From contig JAGWUP010000016.1 of assembly GCA_028868375.1 (NCBI GenBank), positions 1 through 49,973 of the forward strand: DNA of 49,973 bases, written 5' to 3'. Shown piece after piece: positions 7,366 to 16,152 of the stretch. Under the pieces are notes generated by a model. It did no database searches. It had not been told where the DNA came from and saw nothing but the letters and a program-made list of their open reading frames with translations. Origin of the DNA: Elusimicrobiota bacterium. GTDB taxonomy: Bacteria; Elusimicrobiota; Elusimicrobia; UBA1565; UBA9628. The translations under genes were made by a program, and so were the position numbers. Every line of letters begins with the position of its first letter. Position 1 is the stretch's first letter.

Positions 7366-8580
7366 ATGGATAGACTGGCGAAGTTCGTCGGCCTGCTCGC
7401 ACTGGCCCTGTCGTGCCTCTGCGTCCCGAGCGTCCGCGCGAGCAGCTTCAAGCCCGCGCGCAGGATCGTCGTCTTCAAGGCCTCCGTGCCGGCTGCGGAG
7501 CGCGTCGCCGCCGTCGAGGAGTCCGGCGGTAGGGTCGTTCGCCGCCTGGACTTCATCAACGCCGTGGTCATCGAGACCCCGCCGTCTCTGGTCTCGGCCG
7601 CCCAGGACCGCCTGCGGCAGGATCCCGAGGTCAAACGGATCGATCCAGACCCCGAGGTCAACTGGCTGTCGCAAGCGGCGGGGATGGGCCGCTTCATACT
7701 GCCCGACGTCTGGTCGACGCTGCCGCGTTTCGTTCCCTTCCGCCCCGGCCCGATCACGGCCTCCGCCGAGATCCCTTGGGGGATTCAGAGGGTCGACGCC
7801 CCCGCGGCCTGGAGCGTCACCCGCGGGGCCGGAGTCAAGGTCGCCGTCATCGACACCGGCATCGACTACACCCACCAGAACCTGAAGGCCAACATCAAGG
7901 GCGGCTGGAACGCGATCAAGAACGACGCCGACTTCAAGGACGACAACGGCCACGGCAGCCACGTCTCCGGAACGATCGCGGCCGCGGACGGCCCCTCCGG
8001 GGTCATCGGCGTCGCGCCGGAAGCGTCCCTCTACGGCGTCAAGGTCCTCGACGCCAACGGCAGCGGGACCTATGACGACGTGATCGCCGGCATGCAGTGG
8101 GCCGTCCAGCACAAGATGCAGGTGGCCAGCATGAGCCTCGGGGCCGACACCGGCAACGACTCGCTCAAGGCGGCGGTGGCGGCGATGAAAAAAGCCGGCG
8201 TCGTGCTGGTGGCGGCCGCGGGCAACTCCGGGGCGGCGGTGGGCTATCCGGCCGCCTACGACGGGGCCCTGGCGATCGCCGCGATGGATTCCTCCGACCA
8301 GGTCGCTTATTTCTCCAGCCGCGGCAAGCAGGTGGCCTTCATCGCTCCCGGGGTCGACGTCAAGTCGACCTACATGGGCGGCGGCTATGAAACCCTGTCC
8401 GGCACCTCGATGGCCACGCCGCACGTCTCGGGTCTAGCCGCGCTGGCGATCGCCGCCAAGGGCTTGTCCGGCTACCAGGCGCTGCGCGCCGCTCTGACCC
8501 GAGCGGCGACGCCCCTGCCGAACGTGCCGGTCGAGCAGCAGGGGGCGGGCGTCATCGACGCGGCCAAGCTGGTCCGCTAG
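7366..8580 (+). CDS. Secreted subtilisin-like serine protease (S8 family)
   Basis: The 404-aa preproenzyme has a signal peptide (first 25 residues or so), then an I9-type propeptide (ARRIVVFKASVPAAERVAAV...). The catalytic domain contains Asp163 (VIDTGID), His196 (NGHGSHVSGTI), the oxyanion Asn motif AAGNSG, and Ser348 (LSGTSMATPHVSG). All catalytic residues are present, so an active secreted or periplasmic protease is expected, matured by removal of the propeptide. AGGAGGT five nt before the ATG fixes the start. Expression is probably controlled by the hairpin leader and palindrome upstream. A strong terminator follows. Substrate is unknown; nutrient scavenging or protein maturation are both possible. 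Confidence 0.95.
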   Translation: MDRLAKFVGLLALALSCLCVPSVRASSFKPARRIVVFKASVPAAERVAAVEESGGRVVRRLDFINAVVIETPPSLVSAAQDRLRQDPEVKRIDPDPEVNWLSQAAGMGRFILPDVWSTLPRFVPFRPGPITASAEIPWGIQRVDAPAAWSVTRGAGVKVAVIDTGIDYTHQNLKANIKGGWNAIKNDADFKDDNGHGSHVSGTIAAADGPSGVIGVAPEASLYGVKVLDANGSGTYDDVIAGMQWAVQHKMQVASMSLGADTGNDSLKAAVAAMKKAGVVLVAAAGNSGAAVGYPAAYDGALAIAAMDSSDQVAYFSSRGKQVAFIAPGVDVKSTYMGGGYETLSGTSMATPHVSGLAALAIAAKGLSGYQALRAALTRAATPLPNVPVEQQGAGVIDAAKLVR

Positions 8581-8593
8581 GCCGCCGCGCTCC

Positions 8594-8630
8594 AAGAGCC
8601 CCGGGCGCTCGCGCCCGGGGCTCTTCCTTT
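8594..8630 (+). terminator. Intrinsic terminator after the subtilase
   Basis: AAGAGCCCCGGGCGC (8594-8608) pairs perfectly with GCGCCCGGGGCTCTT (8611-8625) and is followed by CCTTTTATAT. The T-rich tail runs straight into the -10 box of the next gene. Confidence 0.9.
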
Positions 8631-8632
8631 TA

Positions 8633-8638
8633 TATAGT
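8633..8638 (+). promoter_or_regulatory. -10 box of the DsbA-like gene, predicted leaderless
   Basis: TATAGT ends 5 nt before ATG 8644. It uses the T/A-rich tail of the preceding terminator, so terminator and promoter share bases. Confidence 0.55.
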
Positions 8639-8643
8639 GGCTC

Positions 8644-9258
8644 ATGCTGACGCGGAGGCTATCGGGAGCCGCCCTGGTCCTCGCGGCGACCTTGGCGACC
8701 GGCCTGGCCCTGCCCCGCGTGGTGCCTCCGCAAAGAGAGTCCACCGAGGCCTTCCGCGAGAAGGGGCCCGCCGCGGCCCCGGTGACGATCGTCGAGTACT
8801 CCGATTTCGAATGCCCCGTCTGCCGGGCGGCAGAGCCCGCCGTGCGCCAGGTCTTGGCCCTCTACGGTAATCGGGCGCGCTTCATCTTCAAGCATTTCCC
8901 GCTCCACATCCACCCCTACGCCCTGGCGGCGGCGGTGGCCGCGGAATGCGCGGGGCGGCAGGGCAAATTTTGGCCGTATCACGACCTCCTCTACGAGCGC
9001 CAGGCGGAGTGGACCAACAAGGACGCCCCGCTCAAATTCGAGCAGTACGCCCGAGAGCTCGGGCTTGACGAGGCGGCCTTCAAGGCCTGCCGCTCCGATC
9101 CCGCCGTGGCGCGGCTGGTCGAGGCCGACGCTCGGGAGGCGCGCCTGCGCTGGGTCGGAGGAACCCCGACCTTCTTCATCAACGGCAAGCGCTTCGTCGG
9201 CGCCTGGCAATTGCGCCAAGACGGCGTGCGCTGGATCGACGAGGTCTTGAAGAAATGA
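8644..9258 (+). CDS. DsbA-like thioredoxin-fold protein (Thioredoxin_4 type)
   Basis: The 204-aa protein has an N-terminal signal/anchor (LSGAALVLAATLATGLAL). A DsbA/DsbG-type thioredoxin fold follows with active site CPVC in EYSDFECPVCRAAEPAV, and the cis-Pro segment GGTPTFFINGKRFVG. It should act in the periplasm as a thiol-disulfide oxidoreductase or reductase. It overlaps the next gene (ATGA), which encodes a MauE/DoxX-like membrane protein. The pair resembles MauD/MauE- or Vkor-like partners, in which the membrane protein passes electrons to the thioredoxin-like one. The start is ATG with a -10 box just upstream. Confidence 0.9.
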   Translation: MLTRRLSGAALVLAATLATGLALPRVVPPQRESTEAFREKGPAAAPVTIVEYSDFECPVCRAAEPAVRQVLALYGNRARFIFKHFPLHIHPYALAAAVAAECAGRQGKFWPYHDLLYERQAEWTNKDAPLKFEQYARELGLDEAAFKACRSDPAVARLVEADAREARLRWVGGTPTFFINGKRFVGAWQLRQDGVRWIDEVLKK

Positions 9259-9758
9259 ACGACGAGCGCGGCGGCGGAAAAACCTGGGTCCTGGCGGGCC
9301 TCTTGGCCAGGGTGCTGGTCGGCGGCGTCCTCATCGCGGCAGGAGCCTCCAAGAGGGCGAAGCCGCCGGAGGAATTCGCCGTCGTCATCGAGGCTTACGA
9401 TATCGCGCCTCAAGACTCCGTCCAAAGCCTGTCCGTCTTGCTGCCCTGGGCGGAGCTGCTCGTCGGCTTCTCCCTGCTCTTCGGCTTCCTGACCCCGGCG
9501 GCCTCGGCCGCGGCGGCGGCGATGTTCTCCGGATTTCTCCTGGCGCTGCTGTCGACCAAGTTCCGCCACATCCCGCTGCCGGATTGCGGCTGCTTCGGCC
9601 AAGGCCTGCACCTGCCGACGACGGTCACGATCGCTCTCGACGCCCTGCTGCTGTTGCCCTGCTCGCTGCTCTCGCTGCGGCAAGGCGCCCGGTTCCTCAG
9701 CCTGGACGCCTGGGTAGGCCGCAAGGCCCCGCGGGCGCTGGGTCCAAAGACTCTGTAG
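9255..9758 (+). CDS. MauE/DoxX-like four-helix membrane protein
   Basis: The 167-aa protein has about four hydrophobic segments (LAGLLARVLVGGVLIAAG; LSVLLPWAELLVGFSLLFG; AAAAAMFSGFLLALL; TIALDALLLLPCSLL). The LPDCGCFG motif is typical of MauE-like proteins, and its two Cys are candidates for redox relay. It starts inside the last codon of the DsbA-like gene, indicating translational coupling and a shared role in periplasmic thiol chemistry. MauE proteins are needed to form disulfides in methylamine dehydrogenase, but no such enzyme is in this window, so the client is unknown. Confidence 0.85.
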   Translation: MNDERGGGKTWVLAGLLARVLVGGVLIAAGASKRAKPPEEFAVVIEAYDIAPQDSVQSLSVLLPWAELLVGFSLLFGFLTPAASAAAAAMFSGFLLALLSTKFRHIPLPDCGCFGQGLHLPTTVTIALDALLLLPCSLLSLRQGARFLSLDAWVGRKAPRALGPKTL

Positions 9759-9776
9759 CGCGAAAACCCGGCGGGC

Positions 9777-9782
9777 TACCAT
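9777..9782 (+). promoter_or_regulatory. -10 box of the PAS-GGDEF gene, predicted leaderless
   Basis: TACCAT ends exactly 6 nt before ATG 9789. There is no Shine-Dalgarno. Confidence 0.45.
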
Positions 9783-9788
9783 TCCGGC

Positions 9789-10697
9789 ATGCCCCACCCG
9801 CAACTGCGCGGCGCGCCGGAGACGCCGCTGATCCACCTCTCCAGCGATTTCATCCGCGCCAAGGAGTACTTCGAGGCCATCGTCACCTCCTCCAGCGACG
9901 CCATCTGCACCACCGACACGCGCGGACGCATCATTTATTTTTCTCCGGGCGCCGAGCGGATGATAGGGACGCCCTGCGAGGACATGATCGGCCGCCTGGC
10001 CCACGAGCTCTACGCGGATGGGCGCGCGGATGCAGAGCGCATCATGCGGCTGCTGCGCCGCGACGGCGCGCTGCGCAACCACGAGCTCGTCATCAAGCGG
10101 CGCGACGGGCGCTATCTGTGCGTCAGCATGTCGGCGGCGCTGCTGCGCGACCGCTCCGGCAAGGTGCTGGGCACCCTCGGCATCTCCAAGGACATCACCC
10201 CGCGGGTGGAGCTGGAACGCCGGCTGCGGGAGATTTCTATCACCGACGAGCTGACCGGGCTCTACAACAAGAGGCATCTGCGCGAGCGCCTGGCCGACGA
10301 GGCCCAGCGCGCCCGGCGCCAGCGCCACCGCCTCTCCCTGCTGCTCATCGACCTGGACGGCTTCAAGCGCGTCAACGACTCCCTAGGCCACCAAGCCGGC
10401 GACCGGATGCTCCGGGATTTCGCCGAAGTGCTTCGCCGCGGCATCCGCGGCAGGGTGGACGCGGCCTTCCGCTACGGAGGCGACGAATTCGTGGTGCTGC
10501 TGCCGGGCCAAACGACGGCCAGGGCTCTGCAAATCGCCAAGCGCTTGGCCGAGGACACCAGAAAAGCCTCCGGCGTCGAAATCTCCTATGGGGCGGCTTC
10601 CCTGCGACGCGCCGGCTCCGCCTCTGAGCTGCTGGGAACCGCCGATGAGCGAATGTACCGGATGAAGCGCTCCGGGCGCCGACGCCGTCCAGGGTAA
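9789..10697 (+). CDS. PAS domain diguanylate cyclase
   Basis: The 302-aa cytosolic protein has a PAS domain (about residues 25-140: DAICTTDTRGRIIYFSPGAERMIG ... GTLGISKDITPRVELE) and a GGDEF domain (about 150-298). The GGDEF domain has SITDELTGLYNKRHL, DLDGFKRVNDSLGHQAGD and an intact GGDEF active site (RYGGDEFVVLLP). It should make cyclic di-GMP from two GTP in response to a signal sensed by PAS. No canonical RxxD inhibitory site is seen at the usual place before GGDEF. It is followed 79 nt later by the receiver-phosphoglycerate mutase fusion, a possible functional partner. No EAL or PilZ gene is in the window. Confidence 0.93.
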   Translation: MPHPQLRGAPETPLIHLSSDFIRAKEYFEAIVTSSSDAICTTDTRGRIIYFSPGAERMIGTPCEDMIGRLAHELYADGRADAERIMRLLRRDGALRNHELVIKRRDGRYLCVSMSAALLRDRSGKVLGTLGISKDITPRVELERRLREISITDELTGLYNKRHLRERLADEAQRARRQRHRLSLLLIDLDGFKRVNDSLGHQAGDRMLRDFAEVLRRGIRGRVDAAFRYGGDEFVVLLPGQTTARALQIAKRLAEDTRKASGVEISYGAASLRRAGSASELLGTADERMYRMKRSGRRRRPG

Positions 10698-10759
10698 TCC
10701 CTTCCACGAATCCCCGCAGTATTTGACCCCCCGGCGTCGGGCCTCGTTTTTAATTTGTG

Positions 10760-10765
10760 TATAAT
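10760..10765 (+). promoter_or_regulatory. -10 box of the receiver-mutase fusion gene
   Basis: A perfect TATAAT predicts a transcript start near 10772, leaving about 5 nt before ATG 10777, too short for a Shine-Dalgarno. No convincing -35 is seen. Confidence 0.55.
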
Positions 10766-10776
10766 CGTTCGCTCCC

Positions 10777-11796
10777 ATGTCGAAGATCCTGATCGTCGAC
10801 GACGACTTCGAGATCGTCTCACTTTTGGAAGACATCCTCTCCAAGGAGGGCCACCAGGTCGCCTCCGCCCGGGAGCCGGTCGAAGGCATGCGCAAGGCGC
10901 GCGAGCTCAAGCCGGACCTGATCATCCTGGATTACCACATGCCGGGGACCTCCGGGGCGCATCTCTACGAGTCGCTGCGGCGCAACCAGGCCAGCCGTGC
11001 GACCCCGATTTTGTTCATGAGCGGGGAAGCTTCTCCGGAGAAGATCTTGGCCGAGATCAGCGATACCGAGGACTCGGATTTTCTCGCCAAGCCGCTCCGC
11101 CTCGACGAGTTGCGCCGCGTGGTCGCCGGCTTGTTGTCGCGCAGTTTCCATGGCGCAGGCCGCGGCACCCTGGCGCTGGTGCGCCACGGCCAGTCCCAAT
11201 GGAACCTGGAGAATCGCTTCACCGGCTGGGTCGACGTTCCGATCACGACCTTGGGCGTCGAGGAGGCGCACCGCGCCGGCAAGGAGCTCAAGGCGGCCGG
11301 CTTGCGCTTCGACGTGGCGTTCACCTCCGCCCTCAAGCGCGCCCAGGAGACGCTGGACATCCTGCTTCTGGAGCTCGGACAGACGCCCCCGGTCTTCAAG
11401 GACAAGGCCCTCAACGAGCGCCACTACGGCGACCTGCAGGGCCTCAACAAGACAGAGACGGCCAAGAAATTCGGGGATGAGCAGGTCCACATCTGGAGGC
11501 GCTCCTACGACGTCGCCCCGCCCGGCGGCGAAAGCCTCAAGGACACCGCCGCGCGGACGCTGCCCTATTTCGAATCCATGATCCTGCCCCACGCCCGCGG
11601 CGGCAAGACGGTCCTGGTCTCGGCCCACGGCAACAGCTTGCGCGCCATCGTGATGAAGCTAGAACGCCTGACCCCGGAGCAGATCATGCAGGTCAACATC
11701 GCCACCTGCCGCCCGATCCTCTACGAGATAGACGCCTCCGGCGCGGTCGTCTCCAAGAAAGGCTCCCCCGTCCCGGCCGAGAGCGAATTGCTATAG
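10777..11796 (+). CDS. Fusion of response-regulator receiver and 2,3-bisphosphoglycerate-dependent phosphoglycerate mutase
   Basis: The 339-aa protein joins a CheY-like receiver (residues 1-120) to a complete dPGM (130-339). Receiver residues are intact: acidic pocket D8-D10, phospho-acceptor D52 ([10 protein letters not shown]), S82 (FMSGEAS) and K105 (LAKPL). The mutase has RHG with catalytic His137 ([18 protein letters not shown]), [21 protein letters not shown] and the second His ([11 protein letters not shown]). It should interconvert 3- and 2-phosphoglycerate in glycolysis, with phosphorylation of D52 possibly tuning activity. No stop or strong internal start separates the halves; two TTG codons near residue 119 lack a Shine-Dalgarno. 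The stop codon lies inside the -10 box of the next gene. No cognate kinase is adjacent. Confidence 0.93.
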   Translation: MSKILIVDDDFEIVSLLEDILSKEGHQVASAREPVEGMRKARELKPDLIILDYHMPGTSGAHLYESLRRNQASRATPILFMSGEASPEKILAEISDTEDSDFLAKPLRLDELRRVVAGLLSRSFHGAGRGTLALVRHGQSQWNLENRFTGWVDVPITTLGVEEAHRAGKELKAAGLRFDVAFTSALKRAQETLDILLLELGQTPPVFKDKALNERHYGDLQGLNKTETAKKFGDEQVHIWRRSYDVAPPGGESLKDTAARTLPYFESMILPHARGGKTVLVSAHGNSLRAIVMKLERLTPEQIMQVNIATCRPILYEIDASGAVVSKKGSPVPAESELL

Positions 11797-11797
11797 T
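11792..11797 (+). promoter_or_regulatory. -10 box of the CpoB-like gene, predicted leaderless
   Basis: TATAGT ends exactly 6 nt before ATG 11804, and the TAG stop codon of the upstream fusion gene is part of it. Confidence 0.5.
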
Positions 11798-11803
11798 GGA
11801 GCC

Positions 11804-12592
11804 ATGAAACGGGTCCTCCTTTTCTTGCCGCTGGCGGCCGCCCTGGGCCTTGGCGGCTGCGTCGCCACCCAGCAGGACATGCTGGACTTAGAAAGCCAGA
11901 CCGATTCGCTCAAGCAGCAGGTCGCCCAACTCGACAAGACGATCTCCTCGCTGCAGGCCAACCAGGCCGACCTGTCTGTCCGGATGCAGTCGCTCCACGA
12001 GGACCTCTCCTCCTACACCGAGACCATCAAGGAAAACCAGGACCAAATGACCAGGCTCTCCTCCAAGCTGGACGATCTGAGCGCCGGCGTGGAGAGCCGG
12101 GTGGCGCAGATCGGAGCGACTTTGTCGAGCCAGCAGCTCAAGAGCCTGGAGCAGCAGCGGGCGGCGGCGGAGCAGGCGGCGAAGGCCGCGGCGGAAAGCA
12201 CAGCGCCCAGCGACCTGTTCAACACCGCAGACGTGCGGCTGAACGTCAAGGACTACGACCTGGCCGCCAAGGGCTTCGAGGAGTATCTGCGCAAGTACCC
12301 CCACGGCGCGCTCGTCGACGTCGCCACCTACAAGCTGGGCCAGGCGTATTTTCGGCAAGGCCGATGGGAATCCGCGGGGCGGCGCTTCGCCGCCGTCATC
12401 GAGAAGTATCCGAAAAGCGAGATGCTGCCGTCCTCCCGCTTGTATTACGCCCTCTGCCTGCTGCGCATGAAGCGGCATCTTTCCGAGGCCAAGAAATACC
12501 TGGAATCCATCACCCTGGACTTTCCGCGCAGCCCCGAGGCGAAGGCCGCCGCCGCCCAGCTCAAGCGGCTCTCGCGCTCGCGCAAGAGCTAG
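11804..12592 (+). CDS. cpoB: Tol-Pal system protein YbgF/CpoB-like lipoprotein
   Basis: The 262-aa protein has a lipoprotein signal (LGLGGC) and then a long coiled coil (residues 25-130: LDLESQTDSLKQQVAQLDKT...). An Ala/Glu-rich hinge precedes a C-terminal TPR region (NTADVRLNVKDYDLAAKGFEEYLRKYPHG... and two further repeats). This is the CpoB/YbgF layout, a periplasmic trimer that links Tol function to outer-membrane constriction and peptidoglycan synthesis. The tolB gene begins 4 nt after its stop, confirming a Tol operon. TolQ, TolR, TolA and Pal are absent from the window. The predicted lipid anchor is unlike the soluble E. coli protein. Confidence 0.88.
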   Translation: MKRVLLFLPLAAALGLGGCVATQQDMLDLESQTDSLKQQVAQLDKTISSLQANQADLSVRMQSLHEDLSSYTETIKENQDQMTRLSSKLDDLSAGVESRVAQIGATLSSQQLKSLEQQRAAAEQAAKAAAESTAPSDLFNTADVRLNVKDYDLAAKGFEEYLRKYPHGALVDVATYKLGQAYFRQGRWESAGRRFAAVIEKYPKSEMLPSSRLYYALCLLRMKRHLSEAKKYLESITLDFPRSPEAKAAAAQLKRLSRSRKS

Positions 12593-12596
12593 GCCG

Positions 12597-13844
12597 ATGC
12601 GAGCGCTGCTGGCCGCGGCCTTGCTGCTCGTTTCGGTCCCGCCGTGCCGCGCGGAGACGGACGTCTACCTCAAGCTCTCCGGGCAGAACGGCGCGGCCCT
12701 GCTGCCCTTGGGGCTGGGCGATTTTTCCGCCGCGAACGCCGCCGACGCCTCGGAGGCCCTGCTCGCCAAGCGGATTCAAGACGTGGTGCGAGACGACCTG
12801 CTGTTTTCGCGCCGATTCCGTCTGGTCTCGGGTCCGGATTGGAAGGCCTCCGGCGCGCATTGCCTGCTGAGCGCCCGGGTTCAGAAATCCGCCGACCTCG
12901 TGGCGGTAAGCGCGCGCTTGGTCGACCTGGACTCCGGAGACGCCGTGCTGGAGCGCTACTATCGCGAGGGCTCCCGCTGGACGCGCGCCCTCGCCCACAG
13001 GATCTCCGACGACGTCGTCCGCCAGCTCACCGGCAAGGAGGGCATCGCGCACACGCGCATCGCCTTCTCGAACAATCAGACCGGACACAAGGAAATCTAC
13101 GTGATGGACTACGACGGCGCCGAGATCCATCAGTTGACTCGGCACCATTCCATCTCGATCTTGCCGCGCTTCTCGCCGGACGGAAAGTCGATCGCCTACA
13201 CCAGCTACAAGGACGGCAACCCGGATTTGTTCCTCCTCGACCTTCAGCGCGGGGAAAGCCGCGCGGTCTCGCGCGACCAGGGGCTCAACATCGCCGGGGG
13301 TTTTTCTCCGGACGGAACGGAACTGCTGATGACGCTGTCGCGGGAGAAAAGCCCGAATATCTACCTGAAGAATCTCTCCGACCGATCCGTCTTGCGGCTC
13401 ACGCATTATTTCGGAGCCGACAGCTCCCCGACCTTCTCGCCCGACTCCCGGCAGGTCGCTTTCGTCTCGGACCGCTCCGGCAATCCCCAAATCTACCTGC
13501 TCGACCTGACGACCCGCCGAGCCAGGCGCCTGACCGACCTCAATTGGTGCGACTCCCCCTCTTGGTCGCCGACCGGCGAATGGATCGCCTTCTCAGGCCG
13601 AGCGGGACGGGAGGACAAGCTCGAGATCTACGTAGTGGACGTGACCGGTAGCCAGGTCGTGCGGCTGACGCACGACATGGGCTCCAACGAAAATCCCTCC
13701 TGGTCGCCGGACGGAAGGTTCCTCGCTTTTTCCTCCACGCGAGACGGCCGGCACCAGCTCTACGTGATGGACGCAGACGGCTCCGCGCCGCATCGCATCG
13801 CCGACGTGCCGGGGGACAGCGTTCAGCCGAGCTGGTCCAACTGA
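12597..13844 (+). CDS. tolB: TolB, periplasmic beta-propeller of the Tol-Pal system
   Basis: The 415-aa protein has a signal peptide (MRALLAAALLLVSVPPCRA), an N-terminal TolB domain (to about residue 150) and a propeller of PD40/WD40-like repeats. The repeats are of the form PRFSPDGKSIAYTSYKDGNPDLFLLDL, PTFSPDSRQVAFVSDRSGNPQIYLLDL and PSWSPDGRFLAFSSTRDG. TolB works in the periplasm with Pal in outer-membrane stability and division. It follows the CpoB gene by 4 nt, so the two are co-transcribed. The final codons and stop (AAC TGA) are the first bases of a dispersed GGCCTGACCC element, so the C-terminus may have been trimmed or re-ended by it. Confidence 0.93.
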   Translation: MRALLAAALLLVSVPPCRAETDVYLKLSGQNGAALLPLGLGDFSAANAADASEALLAKRIQDVVRDDLLFSRRFRLVSGPDWKASGAHCLLSARVQKSADLVAVSARLVDLDSGDAVLERYYREGSRWTRALAHRISDDVVRQLTGKEGIAHTRIAFSNNQTGHKEIYVMDYDGAEIHQLTRHHSISILPRFSPDGKSIAYTSYKDGNPDLFLLDLQRGESRAVSRDQGLNIAGGFSPDGTELLMTLSREKSPNIYLKNLSDRSVLRLTHYFGADSSPTFSPDSRQVAFVSDRSGNPQIYLLDLTTRRARRLTDLNWCDSPSWSPTGEWIAFSGRAGREDKLEIYVVDVTGSQVVRLTHDMGSNENPSWSPDGRFLAFSSTRDGRHQLYVMDADGSAPHRIADVPGDSVQPSWSN

Positions 13845-13869
13845 AAAAGGAGGCCTGACCCTACTTTTC
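13839..13869 (+). repeat. Dispersed GGCCTGACCCTAC element, copy 2
   Basis: AACTGAAAAAGGAGGCCTGA and following CCCTACTTTTC match the copies at 4546 and 42491. It supplies the tolB stop codon and fills the gap up to the next start. Its TACTTT could act as a -10 box. Confidence 0.8.
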
Positions 13870-13870
13870 G

Positions 13871-15040
13871 ATGAGAGCGTTGGTGATCGGGGCGGGCATG
13901 CAGGGCCGCGCCTGCGCCTACGACCTGCTGAAAAATCCCGGACTTGAGCGGCTGACCCTGGCCGACGCCGACGAGCGGGGCTTGGAGCGCGCGGCGCGCT
14001 GGCTGGACTCCAGGCGGCTTAAGCGCGCGCGCCTTGACGCCTGCGACGCCTCCGCAGTGAAGGCTCTGGCCCGCGGACATGACGTGGTCGTCAGCTGCGT
14101 GCCCTATTTCTTGAACCTTACGCTCGCCAAGGCGGCCATCGCCGCGCGCTGCCATTTCGTCGATCTGGGCGGAAACACGGAGATCGTCCTCAAGGAGCTG
14201 GCCCTGCACGAGCGGGCCCGCGCCGCGGGGGTGACGCTGCTGCCGGACGTGGGCCTGGGCCCCGGCATGACGACCACCCTGGCCGTCCACGGGATGGGGC
14301 AGCTCGACTCGACCGACGAGGTCTTGATCCGCGACGGCGGCCTGCCCCAGAGGCCGCGGCCTCCGATGAACTACATGCTGACCTTCTCGGAGCACGGCTT
14401 GATCAACGAGTACGTCGAGCAGGCCAGCGCCCTGCGGGATTTCAAGCTGGTGACGGTGCCGGGGCTTTCGGAAGTCGAGGCCATCGACGTTCCCGGGCTG
14501 GGGCGCATGGAGGCGGCCCATGCCGCCGGGGGGCTGTCGACCTTGGCCCGCACCTGCGCCGGCAAGGTCCGCTCGATGGATTGCAAGCTGATCCGCTATC
14601 CGGGCCACTGCGCGGTCGTCAACGCCATGAACGCGATGGGGTTTTTCTCGCGCAAGCCCCTGCGCGTCGGCGGCTTGCGGCTGGCGCCGCGGCAACTCTC
14701 GGCGGCCTTGTTCCGAAGCCATTTCCTGCGCCCGGACGAGGAGGACTTGGTCGTCATCCACACGACCGTGCGCGGGCTCAAGGACGGCCGCCCGGCCGAG
14801 GTCGTCTACGACATGCTCGACCGCTTCGAGCGCTCCAGCGGCATGACGGCCATGATGCGCACGACTGGATTTCCGGCCGCGATCGTGGCCCAAATGCTGG
14901 CTTCAGGCGAGATCGCCAAGCCCGGCGCCTACCCCGTCGAGACCGGGATTCCTCCGGAGGCCTTCCTCGCGCACATGAAGCGGCGCGGCTTCGACATCCG
15001 CTGGTCCCTGCGCTTCCTCGATCGGCCGGCTACTTCTTGA
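13871..15040 (+). CDS. Saccharopine dehydrogenase family oxidoreductase
   Basis: The 389-aa protein has an N-terminal Rossmann fold ([20 protein letters not shown]) and the family core ([49 protein letters not shown]). It resembles saccharopine dehydrogenases and the related lysine 6-dehydrogenases and carboxynorspermidine-type enzymes. The reaction should be NAD(P)-dependent amine/imine chemistry on an amino acid, with exact substrate unknown. It starts directly after a dispersed repeat that follows tolB. Its end overlaps the convergent cyclophilin gene by 11 bp. No lysine-pathway neighbours are present to refine the call. Confidence 0.85.
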   Translation: MRALVIGAGMQGRACAYDLLKNPGLERLTLADADERGLERAARWLDSRRLKRARLDACDASAVKALARGHDVVVSCVPYFLNLTLAKAAIAARCHFVDLGGNTEIVLKELALHERARAAGVTLLPDVGLGPGMTTTLAVHGMGQLDSTDEVLIRDGGLPQRPRPPMNYMLTFSEHGLINEYVEQASALRDFKLVTVPGLSEVEAIDVPGLGRMEAAHAAGGLSTLARTCAGKVRSMDCKLIRYPGHCAVVNAMNAMGFFSRKPLRVGGLRLAPRQLSAALFRSHFLRPDEEDLVVIHTTVRGLKDGRPAEVVYDMLDRFERSSGMTAMMRTTGFPAAIVAQMLASGEIAKPGAYPVETGIPPEAFLAHMKRRGFDIRWSLRFLDRPATS

Positions 15041-15500
15041 TCCGCACCGAGAGGATCTTGACCGGGACCTTAGGGCGATCCAGCCGGTCGCGCGGCGAGT
15101 CGCCGATCGCCTTGACGATGTCCTGGCCCGCGATCACCCGACCGAAGACGGCGTGGCGGTCGTCCAAATGGGGCGTCGCCGCCAGCGTGATGAAGAACTG
15201 GCTGCCGCCGGTGTCGGGGCCGGCGTTGGCCATCGACAGAACCCCCGCCCGGTCGTGGCGAAGCTTCGGGTGGAACTCGTCTGGGATCGTGTAGCCGGGG
15301 CCGCCGCGGCCGGTCCCGGTCGGATCGCCGCCCTGGATCATGAAGCCGGGGATCACCCGGTGGAAGATCACTCCGTCGTAAAAGCCCTTCTCGGACAGCT
15401 TGACGAAGTTGGCGACCGTCTCCGGAGCCTCCTTGTCGAACAGCTCCGCGCTGATCGCGCCTAGCGACGTTTCGATTTGCGCGACGGGATTGCTCGTCAT
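15030..15500 (-). CDS. Peptidyl-prolyl cis-trans isomerase, cyclophilin type
   Basis: This 156-aa cytosolic cyclophilin catalyses proline isomerisation during folding. The signature [25 protein letters not shown] and the [17 protein letters not shown] segment are complete. There is no signal peptide. An earlier ATG at 15506 touches the GGGAGG ribosome site, so ATG 15500, 6 nt after it, is the better start. It follows tdk by about 28 nt and is probably the last gene of the leftward sugar-nucleotide/tdk operon. Confidence 0.93.
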   Translation of the reverse strand: MTSNPVAQIETSLGAISAELFDKEAPETVANFVKLSEKGFYDGVIFHRVIPGFMIQGGDPTGTGRGGPGYTIPDEFHPKLRHDRAGVLSMANAGPDTGGSQFFITLAATPHLDDRHAVFGRVIAGQDIVKAIGDSPRDRLDRPKVPVKILSVRIKK

Positions 15501-15528
15501 TCGCATCCTCCCATGAAAAGTTCCAGTC

Positions 15529-16152
15529 TCAACGGCGAAAGCAGCGCCGGCAGCGCGCCTCGTACTTGTCGAGCGCTCCGACCTCGATGAGCTTCTTGGA
15601 AACGGACAGCCGCTGCGAGCGGTTGGCGGGGTTGCCGCAGACCGCGCAGATGGCGAGGTTCTTGGTGACGAACTCCGCCACCCCCATCAGCCTGGCGGTC
15701 ACCGCAAAGGGCTCCCCTCGATAATCCTGGTCGAGCCCGGCCACGATGACGCGGCGGCCCTGGTCCGCCAAGGCCTCGCAGACGGAGACGATCTCCTCCT
15801 CGAAGAACTGGACCTCGTCGATGCCGACGACCTGGGTCTCCGGCTCCACCAGCTCGAAGATCTGCCGCGCGCTGGCGGCGGTGCGGGAGGGGATTCTCGC
15901 CGCGTCGTGGGAGACGATGTGGTCCTTGGCGTAGCGGGCGTCCAGCGTCGAGTTGAACACCTGAACCTTCTGGCGGGCGATCATCGCCAGGCGCAGGCGC
16001 CGGATGAGCTCCTGGGTCTTGCCCGAGAACATGCTGCCCACCACGGCCTCTATCCAGCCGCCCGCCTGCCCCCAGTGCAGCGGCGCGGCCGGGCGATGCA
16101 GCACCGACGGGTTCTTGCGCGAGGCCCGCTCCTTCGCCGCGATCGGGCTCAT
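15529..16152 (-). CDS. tdk: Thymidine kinase (type II)
   Basis: This 207-aa salvage enzyme phosphorylates thymidine with ATP. It has the P-loop [14 protein letters not shown], the [10 protein letters not shown] Walker B, the lasso region and two zinc-binding Cys pairs (CAVC and CRRC). An N-terminal extension of about 25 residues precedes the core. GGAGGT lies 5 nt before ATG 16152, and the start overlaps the stop of the upstream dehydratase gene (ATGA). In many Firmicutes tdk sits between rpmE and prfA. Here those genes are about 11 kb away, which hints at rearrangement. Confidence 0.95.
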   Translation of the reverse strand: MSPIAAKERASRKNPSVLHRPAAPLHWGQAGGWIEAVVGSMFSGKTQELIRRLRLAMIARQKVQVFNSTLDARYAKDHIVSHDAARIPSRTAASARQIFELVEPETQVVGIDEVQFFEEEIVSVCEALADQGRRVIVAGLDQDYRGEPFAVTARLMGVAEFVTKNLAICAVCGNPANRSQRLSVSKKLIEVGALDKYEARCRRCFRR

